A DNA stretch of 64,000 nucleotides from Romanomermis culicivorax (taxonomy: Eukaryota > Nematoda > Enoplea > Mermithida > Mermithidae). This document shows positions 32,572 to 44,689 of this stretch, one piece after another (the stretch's first letter is position 1; each line of letters opens with the position of its first letter). The stretch spans positions 930,001 through 994,000 of the forward strand of contig CAWUHX010000079.1 in the NCBI GenBank assembly GCA_963922205.1, written 5' to 3'. Under the pieces are notes generated by a model. The model was not told the origin of the DNA. It searched no databases and was given only the letters and a program-made list of their open reading frames with translations. Both the position numbers and the translations under genes were made by a program.

Positions 32572-35445
32572 ATGACGACACCGTCGACTGGATCAACCTC
32601 CACGGCCGAGGAGCCTCCACCGTATCGTGAATCGATAAACGTCAACGAATGATACGTCCATTGGGCCGAGCAGCAGCCCCACCAAAACGACCTAAGTTTC
32701 GCCTGCGACGAAAACAACGTCAAACGCCTGACCCGCGTCGCCGATTTGGAGTCGTGGTACATTTCCATGTATGCGCAACCCCCGAATGTCTTGCCGCCAC
32801 CGATATTCCTTTCACCCGGAAGTTTGGGGCAGGCCTTGGCCGCCCAACCCACACCAAACTTCCGTGGCTATACGCTGGTCGGCTTTGACACCGAATCGAT
32901 CATGGCCGCCGACTTCAAACAGTTTCAATTCACCGTGCAAATGCCAGCCGACCCCATGGCGTCTAGCTTCCCCCGATACGTTCAACTTGCATTCCCGAAC
33001 GGCACGACGTTTGTCTTCGAAACGTTCACCGCCACCCCGGAAGACTGGACCGCGCTTTTCTCCCTAGTCGACGGCGACCACACCATTGTAGTCTCTTTCG
33101 ATGGAGCCGACGACTGGGCGGGAATATATGCTCTTCTGGGCACTCAATTTCGAACTGATCGCCAAAAGAAAAACAAAGACCCCGTCGTAAAAGCAATCCA
33201 CTTCGACGCGTACCGCGTTATTCGAAATATCAACACATCCCCGTCACTGTACGAGTTGGTACGACGCATTGGCTTCCTTCCGGAAAAACGCACGCTTAAA
33301 GCAACCGTCTCCGCCATGTGGGCGCTGGACGTTTCAAAGCTCACGCTACGCTTCTCGGGAGCCCTACGCTTTTTCAACAACCCAACAAGGTCGTTCTTGC
33401 AGTCCGACGTTCTGGCCTATGCGGCCCTCGACACCTATTACCCGCTGCTACTGTTTTTGGCCTTTGGTCGTTACGGCTTCATCCCCGAGGTCTACAACGC
33501 TCCCGCGTTGTTTCCCCACGACTCGTTGGAGGCCGCCGAAATCGACCATCTCGCCGAATACATTATCGCCACCTTTCACAACGTCGTGCTGTTGGATGTC
33601 CTGCCCCCCGACTACGCCAACCGAATATACCCACCGACATCGCAAGTGGCCTTACCCGCGATAATGCGAGACGAAGTTCTTTCGGCTTATAAATTTTTTA
33701 TGTATGATTGCACATTGTCCGACCACGGTCGGTCTTTTTGTTTAGGTACCGTTCCCAACGGCTTCCGGGACGTCAAACTTTTGACGCGAACAACTCACCC
33801 GAAGCTCCTCCCCGTTCCAAAAGTGCCGAAGAAAAAGAAAAAGAAACAAAAGGATGAATGGAACAAATCACCGGACGTTTCCGATGACGAAGATCCGGCT
33901 CTCAAACCACGATCTATTTTCGACGATCCCAAACGCCTTCAAGCAGCCGTCACGTCGGCCATGAAGAGCAACCTCACCGATCGACTTCTCGACTTGCTCA
34001 ACTTCCCGCTTTCGCCGATATATAAGTTGGCCGTTTGCGATCATATGCCATACAACGACCCCAATTTACCGCCGCTTCCTCACGAAGTTGACAATCTGTG
34101 GACAGAACGCGTAGCCGCCGACCAACCCCTACGCGAGCGCACCTATAACGGTACTCATTATCCTTATCACCCTTCCACCATCCTTAATTTTTTGCAGGTG
34201 GACGGAGAGTGGTTCCGGAAACTAACGTCTTTCATGCCGTTTGCCGCGCTCCTTGCGTCACCGTGTTCCGCCGCAGAATACGCCTTCGTCAACGATGTCC
34301 TACTTCGCCAAGCCCAATCAATGACACCCGAAATACGCGCCGCGTTTTACGAGTGCATGTGGTACCGCAACGACGGCAACCCCAATTCGCTTCTCACGAA
34401 TTGGATGAACCGTATCCCGGAAAGCGAACCCAGTTTCTCCAGCCACCCCGGCACGTATATTTGCAATCGATTTGCATTACGCCCGATTGTGTTCAACGAA
34501 GACTTTCACATGGAAATGTCGGTCGAGGAAATTGATATCGATGAACACAACTATACGGCCAATCCGCACAGCCGTTTCCATTTCTATTCAACGTTCATTG
34601 CGCTCATCGATTTCCAAAACCGTTTTTCGTTCCCCGCGCCGGTGTATGCGTACCCCATGCCGACTACGGCTTCGGTGCAAACGCTCACCGCCGAGGAACT
34701 TCTCGACCGCCCTATCGACGTCGAAGTCGAACCCGCCGACGACGAACTACTCGAAACGCCAATCTTCGACCTCAACATAGCGAAGCTGCCGCCGTCAACA
34801 GACACGTCGGCCCTTCCTATGGCAGCTGCGCCCTCCGATATAACCACAACCGCCAGGCAAACCAACGACTTCTTGAAATTGACGCTCGAAGAAATTTCCC
34901 ATATTGCCCCGGCTCCGATGGACGAGTCTACTCCCGTCCAACCCACCGCGATTGACTCCGAGACGATGACGTCCGAACAAATGTTGACCGACATACCCGA
35001 AGAAAGCACGGTGGATCAATCCACGTCTATGGACGTCGTCTCTACAGAACCGGCAACTACGATAACGACCACGGCACCCGCCGTGGATCCACGAATATAT
35101 TTGGCAACGCCGGCAGCCTTGCCGGGACCTCCGATCATTGCTACTGTTGCAGCAGCCAGGTATAGTGCTCCCGTACGTTTCTCACAACAGATTGTTTCAG
35201 CCACTCAATGGGACGCCTTGGCCGCAGCACTCGCCGCGTATCATTTTCCGCCACCGCCGCCCGGTATGTTGTTTCCAGAACATCATTGGAAAGACTACCC
35301 GGAAGCGTTGAAAGAACAGATACAACAAATTTTGTTGCCTCCACCGACGTCGATCGCTCCGGCCCCGCAAGTTGCTCAAATGGCTCCTGCGATGGCCCAA
35401 CCCGTCGTGCAACCACCGGCTCCACAACCGCCGCCAGTCACATAG
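32572..35445 (+). CDS. ORF3 N-terminal two thirds: DEDDy 3'-5' exonuclease-like protein
   Basis: ATG at 32572 chosen because the minus copy starts at the same codon. Residue 27 is an opal codon (32650) where the minus copy has Arg. The frame is then open to an amber at 35443-35445. Exonuclease motifs: Exo I Asp106-x-Glu108 (Gly-Phe-Asp-Thr-Glu-Ser), Exo II Asp177 (Val-Ser-Phe-Asp, with Asp180/181 nearby) and Exo III Tyr283-Ala-Ala-Leu-Asp287. The Y-x3-D spacing defines the DEDDy class (RNase D, WRN, EXD proteins). Near residue 418 a Lys-rich run (Pro-Lys-Lys-Lys-Lys-Lys) followed by acidic residues resembles a nuclear localisation signal. Residues about 640-957 are acidic, then Pro/Thr-rich. 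Activity on RNA or DNA is inference; a role in trimming or proofreading element nucleic acid, or in countering host RNA, is speculative. Confidence 0.85.
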
Positions 35446-37377
35446 CAACCGCAACCAATTCCGCAACCGCCGCAACCAGCGATTCTAGTGCCGCCAACGA
35501 CGCCTGTGGATGTTCAAACCCCACAGGCTCCCAGCACGTCCGTGCCGGCTCTAGATCGCTACGGTAATCCTATCCGCAGACCCGGCCGGTATGAACACGC
35601 AGCAAAGCGAAAACGACATCTCCAAGAAGAATCGGCCTATCGCAAATCCCATAAAACACGATCAACGGACGAGCCGAGCACGCGGCGTACGCCGCCACCC
35701 AGCACTTCGCGTGCTGAGCGCGGCCGCACGCCCAGCGAACGCACAACAGGACGCCGCGAACAACGCGATAAACAGAGAGCCCGCGAAGAAGCTGAACACT
35801 CTTCGCAAGCCACGTCAACGCCGAAACCCAAGGGCGACTCCTCCAAAACAGCAGCGCCGGCAACGAAACCGCCGCGTGCTCACAAACCCGATAGCCACCG
35901 CTCACGCCACGAGTCTCACTCTCATGATGATCGCCACCGTAAAGAAACAAAACAAACTCCACCAACCGGCAGGGATAGCTGCCAACACGAAGGCTGCGAT
36001 GACGCACCGCCGCATCGCACGCAAAGTGAACAAACACGCAAAGTACATACGACCGGTTTTTACGAAGAAGCACATCGCCATCAGTTCCGCGGGTCACCGC
36101 CCAAGTTGACAGACTTTATTAGCCCGTTGCATAGGGACGCCGAAATCCAATGCCGCCTCGAAGCCTTGAAAAACCCGCCGAAAGATGAATTCAAAGCCCC
36201 GCTTCCACCGCCTCCCATGGACGTGGAACCCGCAACACCCTCGATTCCGCCTATGGTAACGTCGCAGCCGTCTACAGCTCCACCATCCGCCATAACGACC
36301 ACGGCAACCCACACCACGTCGCTGCCGCCTACGGCCCCGACGTCGGCTCCGGTTACTGCGTTCAAACAGCCACCGGTGATCATCGCCACTAGGCCGGTTC
36401 TTGGAGTTCCTCTGCCACCAAGCCCCGCACCAGTCATTAAACCGCGATTACCTAGCGAAGCCACACATTTGCCAAATTACATGCGATTCCGAACCACCAA
36501 TAGGCCGCACTGCGTTACGTTAGTCACACCGGGCTACCCGCCACATATTGACCCGGCCGTCAAATTTTTCTCACCGCGCACGCTGCACGAAATGGTACTG
36601 ATCAATTTTTTCGGCCGCCTTCGTATTCGTATCATCATGCCCGTGCACATCCGCGCTACGAACGCTTTGCTGGCACTGTACCAATATTTCCGCGACCATT
36701 ACCGCCCCGCATACGTAGAACAACAACCCCCGATCTCGCACGACGTGGCCACTTTGATATTGAAATGGGTCGCCGGTCTTTGGGCCGAGGAGCTCGGCGT
36801 CGTTGATGCCGTTCACACCGCCCACTTGACACTTTTCGTATACGAGGCCCGCGGCCTGGATAACCCCTCGTGCCTACTTCAAGCCTACAACACCGCTGTC
36901 GGACTCATCGACAGCTGGATGGCTTACCCCCGCTATGCACCGTTTCCACAGCCCCCCGAAATCGCCGACATCCAAAAAATTTATTTGCAATATCACAGCG
37001 AGACGGATCGCCCCGCGCCCCTGCTGCGTTGGCACAATTTTTCTGCCCGGTGGAATCTTTTGCCACCGCGACCGTTGCCGCCAACAGGGATGCCGTCCGA
37101 CCGACCGTCACTAATCGCCACTCAGTTACCACCACCAGGCGTGAACCCGCTTTCCCCGCTTCAACTTCAAACGTCCACCTCATCGTCGCGCCGCCGGGAT
37201 ACCTCTGATTACGGTCGATCCGGCTACTCCCGTAACATCCGTTTTGATGGCCACGACGACCCTTACGATCCCCATGGCTACCACAACGATCGTTTCCGAC
37301 GAAACGAATGCGATCGCCGCGATCCCCCACGAAACCACCGCTCCACATCCGATACTCGTTACCGCCGCCGCCATTGA
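35446..37377 (+). CDS. ORF3 C-terminal part: proline-rich, conserved helical and Arg-rich domains
   Basis: In frame with the exonuclease part after the amber at 35443; the minus copy has sense sequence there, so ORF3 was originally a single product of about 1,600 codons. The first 250 residues are basic, Ser/Arg/Glu/Pro-rich and probably disordered. A conserved globular block at about 36480-37010 contains repeated aromatic and Leu-rich helices ([10 protein letters not shown]). The last 60 residues are rich in Arg, Tyr, Asp and Gly (RS/RGG-like), suggesting nucleic-acid binding. I recognise no known family for the globular block. It may be the structural or accessory half of a nucleoprotein that brings the exonuclease to element RNA. 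Confidence 0.75.
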   Translation, partial: QPQPIPQPPQPAILVPPTTPVDVQTPQAPSTSVPALDRYGNPIRRPGRYEHAAKRKRHLQEESAYRKSHKTRSTDEPSTRRTPPPSTSRAERGRTPSERTTGRREQRDKQRAREEAEHSSQATSTPKPKGDSSKTAAPATKPPRAHKPDSHRSRHESHSHDDRHRKETKQTPPTGRDSCQHEGCDDAPPHRTQSEQTRKVHTTGFYEEAHRHQFRGSPPKLTDFISPLHRDAEIQCRLEALKNPPKDEFKAPLPPPPMDVEPATPSIPPMVTSQPSTAPPSAITTTATHTTSLPPTAPTSAPVTAFKQPPVIIATRPVLGVPLPPSPAPVIKPRLPSEATHLPNYMRFRTTNRPHCVTLVTPGYPPHIDPAVKFFSPRTLHEMVLINFFGRLRIRIIMPVHIRATNALLALYQYFRDHYRPAYVEQQPPISHDVATLILKWVAGLWAEELGVVDAVHTAHLTLFVYEARGLDNPSCLLQAYNTAVGLIDSWMAYPRYAPFPQPPEIADIQKIYLQYHSETDRPAPLLRWHNFSARWNLLPPRPLPPTGMPSDRPSLIATQLPPPGVNPLSPLQLQTSTSSSRRRDTSDYGRSGYSRNIRFDGHDDPYDPHGYHNDRFRRNECDRRDPPRNHRSTSDTRYRRRH

Positions 37378-37750
37378 AAAAGAGCTTTTTGTACAGTAAC
37401 ACTGTTTTTTCTTCGTTTTTGTGTTTCTTAACCTCATTTTGCTCCGGTTGTTTATTTCTAATCTCGTTAATGCTTTATACTTTTGTACTAGTTTCCAGCG
37501 CACGTGCAGCCGACGCTGCAACCACACAGTAAGTTGACCGCCGGTGGCCCGCTACACGCCCCCACTTGCCCCGTTTTTGTCCATACATTTCGCCGCTGGA
37601 CGCACTATTGTCGCCGCCCAAAAATCGGCTCAAACTCCCCAACAACTTCGCCGGCCCCGCTGTGTGAAGCCGAAGAATTCTTCGGCAACCCCGGCGACGG
37701 CCTGTAGTGGCGGAGCCCTTCCCCTTGCATGTTTTTCGGTACTTCTTGAC

Positions 37751-37786
37751 GATCGCTTAGGGCGATCTACTGCAAGGGGGGAGGGG
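37751..37786 (+). promoter_or_regulatory. stem-loop and polypurine tract (plus copy)
   Basis: Stem GATCGC/GCGATC at 37751-37767, then a 19-bp gap that includes the polypurine tract AAGGGGGGAGGGG (37774-37786) directly before the 3' LTR. Same arrangement in the other two elements. Confidence 0.82.
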
Positions 37787-38379
37787 TGTTGTAGTGTGTT
37801 TTCCGCCAATTTTTCATAATTTTGTCAAAACGCGTCACAGGTCTGCAGGTGGCAAGTGGAGAGAGCAAAGCGAACCACCAGCAGCCATCTTACTGTAGCG
37901 CACGTCGGTACGCGTGCGCTGGTCTCTCTCTATTCACTTATTGATTAATGTATTTTTTGTGTGTTTTATTTTCTACTAGTTATGTGCCCCGCCGGCCACC
38001 ACTAGTTCATATTAGCAGCCTCCCACCACGCCTTCTCGTCGTTTTCTCGCCCGTGCGTGGGAGTCGATTTATTGTTGTTATTTTCTCTTCGCCTCGCCCT
38101 TTACGTTTTTGTCACGTAAGTTTTCGTACTTTTATCGTGTAATAATAAATAGGTAGGAAAGCTCCTTCGCCTCTTGGTACTGAGCAGTAAGGGAGACAAT
38201 TAAAGAAATTGGGTTCTTCTTTAATTGTTGGGTTAATTATCGTCGGGGTTTAAGTACTAGTAATTAGGTTATCGGGTAAACGTGGGTGTGGGACGCACGT
38301 ACATTAAGGACGCAACCTCGGAATCCCAATCCTGCTCACGCCGCATCATCTCCGCCCCGACCAAAGCCAAGATATAACA
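37787..38379 (+). repeat. 3' LTR of the plus copy
   Basis: 593 bp, same length as the 5' LTR, with about 15 substitutions by eye. Followed directly by the GAGT duplication. Confidence 0.95.
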
Positions 38380-38383
38380 GAGT

Positions 38384-40212
38384 AATTTGTTGGGCGCATA
38401 GCGCCGAAAGTTTTTTCTGAATTCCAATATTCTAGAACGCTGGAAAATGAATTTTTCCACCTTTTATTTTCCAGACAGAAGGTTTGATTTTTCAGTGAAT
38501 GCAATGAATTTTCAGTCAGACAAACTAAAATTCAAAAACTAGGCAAGCAACTAAGAATTTGGATCTTTCAACCGGCGAGAATTTCTAGCATTGTCTTACT
38601 CACAAAATGTTTACATCACATGAAAATCAAAATTTGTTTAAAGATCGCACAAAATTTAGGGAAAATGACCGAAAAATGTTAGTTAACAATCAAGTTCGTC
38701 AAAAAACAATTACGGGATCAAACATTTTGGATAATTAGAACCTATAAGCACTAACTAGAATGACATTTTCTAACCGCGCACTAGAATAATACAAAAAATC
38801 ACAAATAAATTGAAACCCGGCGCGAAGCGCCCAAAAATTTTCATTTTTTTCCGTTTTAAAACGTTTAAAAATGCATCTCCGGTTAGAAAACCCTATAACC
38901 TAATCAAAAGAGCAGTCAGGCCTCAAGTTGCACTGTGCAACCTGGCAGAAAAAATTTGGCTGCACAGCCCGAAATTTGGTTGTTGTGTGCAAAAAAATCC
39001 TGCTCCTCAGACCCGGCTTTTTGCCTTTTAGCATTTAACCCTTAATAGTTTTCATCAATTTAAACTTATTATCTTGTGTTTTTATTGGTAATCTTCAATA
39101 TTTGGTCTTGATGAAGATGAAGATTCACATTTTTTCCTTGACACATTTTTTAAGAATGATCAACACATCAACTCTAAACTTTTCGAAGCGATTATTCCTC
39201 TCTTAGTTTAAAATGAATTCAAAAGCTTCATGGAAGTAGTTTTTGAAAATTTTGTACTCTTACATCTTTTCGGCTAAATTCACGAAAGTTCAAGAATAAA
39301 TTATACTGGTGTTGAAATTTTCGAATAAATTCTAAAAATTACGACTTTTAAACAGAAAATTCGAATCCTTCGAAAAATTGACTTTCAAGCACTGCAGAAT
39401 GTCAAAACCCCAAAAAAATTTCCAGGGCTTAGCGCCGAAAAGATCAACATCTTTTTTAGGCTCTCACTTGTCATCATAGAGGACTTGACTGTCGATTTTT
39501 CATGTAATTCAAAGTCATTTTGCTCTTGGATAGTTTGATGGAAAAATTGTACCACAATGCTTGTAAATTAGACTTCAAACTCGGAAATTTCGATTACTCA
39601 ATTTTAGTGAATTAACAGCTTAATTAATACCACAAAGTTTGAAAAGGCTCAAAAACACATGACTTGAGTAATGAGTGACTTATTTACGCATTTAGAGATA
39701 TGCATTTATGTACATTTTTTGTTTCTTTGTTAAACTGCTTTTTAATTGAAAATGTGTAAGATCTGTGCGAGTTCTTGGTGGTGTCATATGAATCAAATCA
39801 AACAAAGTCTTCTAAAATTCCCATCACCGTCTTTTTGCTAAATCAGTGTTTCAATGAGAACAACTTCAAGTGTGAAAAATGTTGTTGCGCTCTTTTGCTA
39901 AATCGCGAGAAAATGTTGTAAGTTAGATCTTACAAAGATGCATCTTGGTGCATTTCAGAAGGCCAAAAGTCCTTCGCTTTTCACTGCTTCTAATTGTTAT
40001 AATAATCGCTCTTTTTGCTATGAGCCAGCTGAGGCGCGACTGGTAGCACATTCATTCCGCTCACTACTTAACATTTCAGTTGTCACCATCTAGAATCTTA
40101 AAGAATCCTTCTGCGGTCCTTCATAATTTTTAAATTTTGTGGACATAAACTCTGCATTTGGAAAATGATCATTGTCATATGACACAGTGAGTGAATTTTT
40201 GCCGGTTGGAAG
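38384..40212. other. spacer, no gene
   Basis: AT-rich with short frames only. A small patch around 38925-39020 (GTTGCACTGTGCAAC palindrome and TTTTTTTGCACAC-type phrases) resembles, inverted, sequence at about 24375-24460, hinting at one more short repeat family whose ends I could not fix. Confidence 0.5.
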
Positions 40213-40445
40213 CATACCTGTAATTAGGGTTATTTGGGGGACCCCCAGCTTAGTTGAATCGTATATCCAAATGTCGGGACCGCCCAACTGGAGAAAACTC
40301 GGAAGAAGTTGCTTTTTTTTGTTTTTTTGGGGAACATATTTGAAATTTCCGACTGTTTTGGGAATTTTGGAACCACCATCTCAAAATTTTGGGTTTATCC
40401 CCCCCCCCCCACTACAGGTATTCCCAGCTCTTGATTACAGGTATG
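40213..40445. mobile_element. hAT-like MITE, family 1 copy B
   Basis: Begins CATACCTGTAA, ends TTACAGGTATG, about 233 bp. Shares the G/C runs and an ACAGGTAT end with copy A. Flanks GTTGGAAG and TTGAAGAA are an imperfect target duplication. A second ACAGGTAT lies 20 bp inside the right end. Confidence 0.78.
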
Positions 40446-40836
40446 TTGAAGAATACGAAAAATTAATTGCTTCTCTGATTTTCCAATTTTTAGTCCTATG
40501 CTTTAGATATAATTTTTGCATTTTGCATGAATATGGAAAATAATTGAATTGTCAGAAAAATTAAGCCATCCAGAAAATAAATGTTAAAAGGATTCATTTT
40601 ATTAGCATTCCGAAGTATTAAAATAAAGAAAATTGCACTCCACGCCAGAATCATTTTTATAATTTTTGCTATTTGGCCCGAATTTATGAAACAGCATTGA
40701 CTTGAGTTGATTTTCTAGCTGGTTAACTGACTAAAAATATCATCAGTACTATAAGTTCTAGTTCTAGTTATCTGGGCTTTTTTCTGCTTCATCTTTTTGT
40801 TATTTTTTTCCTATTGCCAATTTGCATATATATTCT

Positions 40837-41047
40837 CATACCTGTAATTGGGGGGTTGGGGGCACCCTAACTTGGCCAACCCTGTACCCACCCCCCCAGA
40901 CTTGAAAAAATAAGAAAAAATCGCAAAAAGGACCTTTTTTGAGAAAAATTTCGACTTTTTCCGACCCCCCTCAAATTTCGGGTTTAACCCCCACCCAAAT
41001 TTCGGGTTTAACCCGCCATCCAACTGGTCGGACCTCTTACAGGTATG
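40837..41047. mobile_element. hAT-like MITE, family 1 copy C
   Basis: 211 bp with CATACCTGTA and TACAGGTATG ends. The flanks TATATTCT and TATATTCG agree at 7 of 8 bases. The interior contains AAAAATTTCGACTTTTTCC and CAACTGGTCGGA as in copy A, plus a short internal duplication of TTTCGGGTTTAACCC. Confidence 0.85.
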
Positions 41048-43127
41048 TATATTCGCATCATAGTCTGACATGACTTGAAAATTTTGACTTTTTAATTTGT
41101 TGTAAATTACTGACAGTAATTGCATAAAAATGTATAAACAAGCTCTGAAAAGCATAAATCGAACATACATAGATATTTTTAAGCAAAAAAATACTTGGAA
41201 AAAATGGCTGAAAGAAAGAAAAAAGTGGCTGAAAGAAAGAAAAAAATGGCTGAAAAAACTATATATTTGAAACATTCGTATTTCCTATGAGTCTTATTTT
41301 TTGATGTTATTATTTATCATATCTGAATTGAATTCCGACTTTTGAAATATGCAAGTTCTGGAACTTGATTTTTTTCTGACGTCAAAAACTATAGACTGGC
41401 CGCATTTGGCGTCTGGTGAACTTTTTTGCAGGATAAAATTGATGAAATCGATAGGGTCTGAATGAAAATACATACAATTTCACAATTTTGAAAAATTGAT
41501 ATTTTTCAAACTTTCTGATGTTGAAAAGTATTGACTCGACTCAACTGAATTCAGCCTATAGCAAGAACTTTGTTTCGACATGAAAATCGGCCTCTGTGAC
41601 CTTGTCTAAGAAATCCAGGTTCAAAAAGTTTCATAGTTTTGAAAATCCGTTTTTTCGACCACCATGCAGAGTGCCTGCATGTTTCAATTGAAAGGTACTT
41701 TATTTACCAGCTTAAAAATCTTCTTCCTGGAATCGACTTTGCCGAAATGAATGATTTTCAACCAGAAATTCGTATGCCTAATTATTTCGGAGATATGAAA
41801 ACTACTCTTTACACATAAACTGTTGTTAAAGAAATGAATAGTTTTCATCAATTAAAGTGCGAGATTTGCATATTCATGGGAATTTTATTTCTTTTTGATG
41901 TCAGAAACTTCATGTGTAGCCAAACTCGGTGTGTTCAGGAAGCATTTTATTCTGAAGTTTGAATCCACTCTTACCAAGTGAAAATTGAGGCAATCGCAAG
42001 TTTTACACTAAAGTTGCCAAATATTCTTGCGGTCTAAAAAATCTGTTTCGGAAGTTTTAGATAATTGCAGAATCTGGCGCCTAATGTGTTTATCCTCATG
42101 TATTTTTTTGTGCGTAATATAATCATGTTCTTGTAACTTGTTTATTTTTTATTGTGGTTTCTATGGCTTATTTATTCTATTACTTTTTGCTATATGGTGT
42201 TTTCCACGGCTTAATTTTCGGCGGTGACGGCAATGGCAAATGAGGTCACATACGCTTACTGGCTGATTTTCATTTAAATATGTGTGGAAAATTATCAGCT
42301 AGTTTGCGTCTGTAGCCTGTTAAGCCTCGTTTATAAATTTTTGGACATCGTCATAAAGAATGTAGATTGATTAATATCTTATTCATTATTTGATCGATAA
42401 CTTGAATGAGTAAGTTATGGTAAGTCATGTTACTGATTGAATCAGGACATTTCCTAGATTATAGTCCGTTTATTCTGAAATCACACAGGCGAATAGAGAT
42501 GCTGCAATGTCTCCTATTCAAATTCCTGAGTTCTAATTATCAGATCTGAGAAATTTTTGGTCGTTAATCGTGATTGAACTTCATGCGATGCTGGCTAATT
42601 GCAGAAGATCTTGCAGATTGATAAAATTCAAATTTTTGATTGGTGTGCTGTTTTCAGCTCAGAGTTGATATAAGTAGAAGCAGAGTTCTTTTTTTAGTAG
42701 GAGTCCCATTAGTATAACTGCTAACTTTCCTTAATTTGTATTACTTTTTCTTAGCACAACCATACCTGGACAAACCCTGTCGTTTCATCTGATACCACTC
42801 AGATCAAAAAGTTGGTTAGTTCTTGAATCCTTCTGGTGGTTGGAAATTGGAATGCCAAACAGGGTTGGGAACCAGATGCATAGTAGAACTATCTTATAGA
42901 AAATTTACAGAATGCTATCAAAGTTAATTTTCAAGTTCATTTCTAAGTCTACTCACTTTTTAAGACATAACAGCATATCCAGTGAATAAACCTGTAGAGT
43001 CAGAAGAAGAAAAATTATGCCTAGGAAATATGGAAAAGTCTTAGAAGTTGAAAAAGTGCATTTCAGGTTCGAAGGTCGAAATTTCCAAATTTATGGTGCA
43101 TCACATCAATTAATTCGTGTATTGTTT
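41048..43127. other. spacer, no gene
   Basis: AT-rich. A short triplication of a 23-bp phrase with GGCTGAAAGAAAGAAAAAA lies at about 41200-41260. Nothing else is recognised. Confidence 0.5.
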
Positions 43128-43545
43128 AGTTGACTCCCTGATCGATTGATTGATTTCCTGATTTCCAATTACATGATTGATTCTCTAGTTGGATTGGATC
43201 ATTGGTGGATTTCCTAATCTGTTTGTTGATTTCACGATTGGTGAGTTTATACCATGATTGGTTTCCTGATTGGCTGTTCGATTCTCTGTTTGAATAACTG
43301 GTTAGTTGATTCTTTGATTGATTGATTGATTCCCATCCCCGATTAGCTTTGACTGGTTGATTCCCTGATTGTTTGGTTGATTTACTGGTTTGTGCAATGA
43401 TTCCCTGGTTGGATTAGATGGTTGATTGATTTTCAGGTTGGTTAGTTCATTGATTTCATGATTTTTTGGTTGATTTCCAGATTGGTCCATTCCATTAGTT
43501 GTGGGTTGATCTCTCGTCTGGCTGGTGTGTTTCTTTGTTGATTGT
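43128..43545. repeat. degenerate minisatellite based on GATTGATTCCCTGATTG
   Basis: About 400 bp of loosely repeated units of 12-24 bp (GATTGATT, TCCCTGATT, TTGGTTGATT). On the minus strand it yields an Asn/Gln/Pro-rich open frame (43691-43302) that is a by-product of the repeat and not a gene. Confidence 0.75.
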
Positions 43546-44509
43546 TTTGTGGAATCCAAGAACAGAATCGATATAACGAGGAGGATGGAACTACTTTTCG
43601 AGTCAACGAAATTTCTTTGCATGGTGTCAGAATTACCCGAAAGTTGTGAACAGTCGATGTCGTTTCTAAACTTATAAATGTTATTCCACAATTAGAAATG
43701 GAAAAAATTAAGACCTCCTTATGTTACTGGAAGAAGAAAAACATTTCGTCAGTTGTCAACACTTTCTGAGACTCCTGAAGAAAATATATTTTATCCAATC
43801 TATATCTACCTGGGATCAGTTGCACCAATGTTCAGTAGTTAAGTGGTTCAGTAGTTCAGTGGACCAGTATTTTTTGGTTGCACTGACGATGAATAGAATG
43901 GTCGATTTTCTGGGAAGTCAGTAGTTGTTTTTAGTAGTAGTTCAATAGTTCGGTAGCAATCGATATGGGAATTTGATGTGCATTTAAAATTTTTCACAGA
44001 ATCTTTTGCTTTTACTTTTTTCTTTCTTTAACTTTGGAACTGGACATTGTTTGCAAAACTTTTTGACCTTAGACTATCGATAATTTTTTTCGTTTTCTCA
44101 AATTCTTGTCTATTTTTTGTTATTACTCTTATTTCCTGGTAGTTTGTACATGGGAAGTAAATTAGCAATTTTCTTACTGCACCATTGCTACAGAAAAATA
44201 AGTGTGAGATCACATAAAATGGTTCAGAATGATTTTATTTCATCAAGTTTCTTCTTCATCCCTGGCTTCCCTGTCTTCTGTATCATCCGCTTTTAACCAT
44301 TCTGGGTCATCATCAGGCGTAGTGCCCTCATCGGGCTCATTTTGAGAATCAACTTCTGCAAAATGCAACATGCCATAACAATATTTGCAGCAGATAAGGG
44401 ATCGACACTTTTGTAATGGGACCAGTTTTATGTAAGTTCTGAGATTTCTGAAAAAAAAAATTCAGCTCTGGGACTTCAGTGACGCCAATGGAATTTTTAA
44501 AGCTACTGA
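43546..44509. other. spacer, no gene
   Basis: AT-rich with a short AGTAGTTCAGTGGTTCAG-type repeat near 43830-43865. No supported gene. Confidence 0.45.
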
Positions 44510-44517
44510 AGTTCAGC

Positions 44518-44689
44518 CAAGTGCGGATTTAGGGGGAGGCAAGGGGGCGGCCGCCCCCCGAAACTTTTGAAATACGATTTTTTTCTGTATACCTATAGGC
44601 AAATTTGAAAAATTTTTGAATTTTTTTGGTAAAATACTTAATTTTGAGCATCGCCCACCCCCTGAAAAAAATTTCTGGATCCGCCACTG
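44518..44689. mobile_element. hAT-like MITE, family 2 (AGTGGCGGATCCAG ends)
   Basis: 172 bp. The right end, read inward, starts CAGTGGCGGATCCAG; the left end starts CAAGTGCGGATTTAG. A perfect 8-bp target duplication AGTTCAGC lies at 44510-44517 and 44690-44697. Non-coding, with a GGGGGAGGC run near one end. Confidence 0.85.

Larger units (their letters stand above)
24612..38379 (+). mobile_element. full-length giant Ty3/gypsy retrotransposon, 13,768 bp, TSD GAGT
   Basis: Two 593-bp LTRs, primer-binding site, gag, pol, an extra ORF3, stem-loop and polypurine tract in canonical order, flanked by GAGT at 24608-24611 and 38380-38383. Domain order protease-RT-RNase H-integrase places it in Ty3/gypsy (Metaviridae). 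The size and the extra 4.8-kb gene are exceptional. The LTRs differ at about 15 positions by eye, so the insertion is fairly young, but gag, pol and ORF3 each carry at least one disabling mutation. The body is GC-richer than the flanking DNA. Confidence 0.95.

Noticed and set aside
34209-35204. Overlapping frames in alternate phases of ORF3
   Set aside because: Shadow frames of a long GC-rich coding region with low stop density.
43302-43691. 129-codon Asn/Gln/Pro-rich minus frame as a gene
   Set aside because: Generated by the GATTGATT minisatellite.
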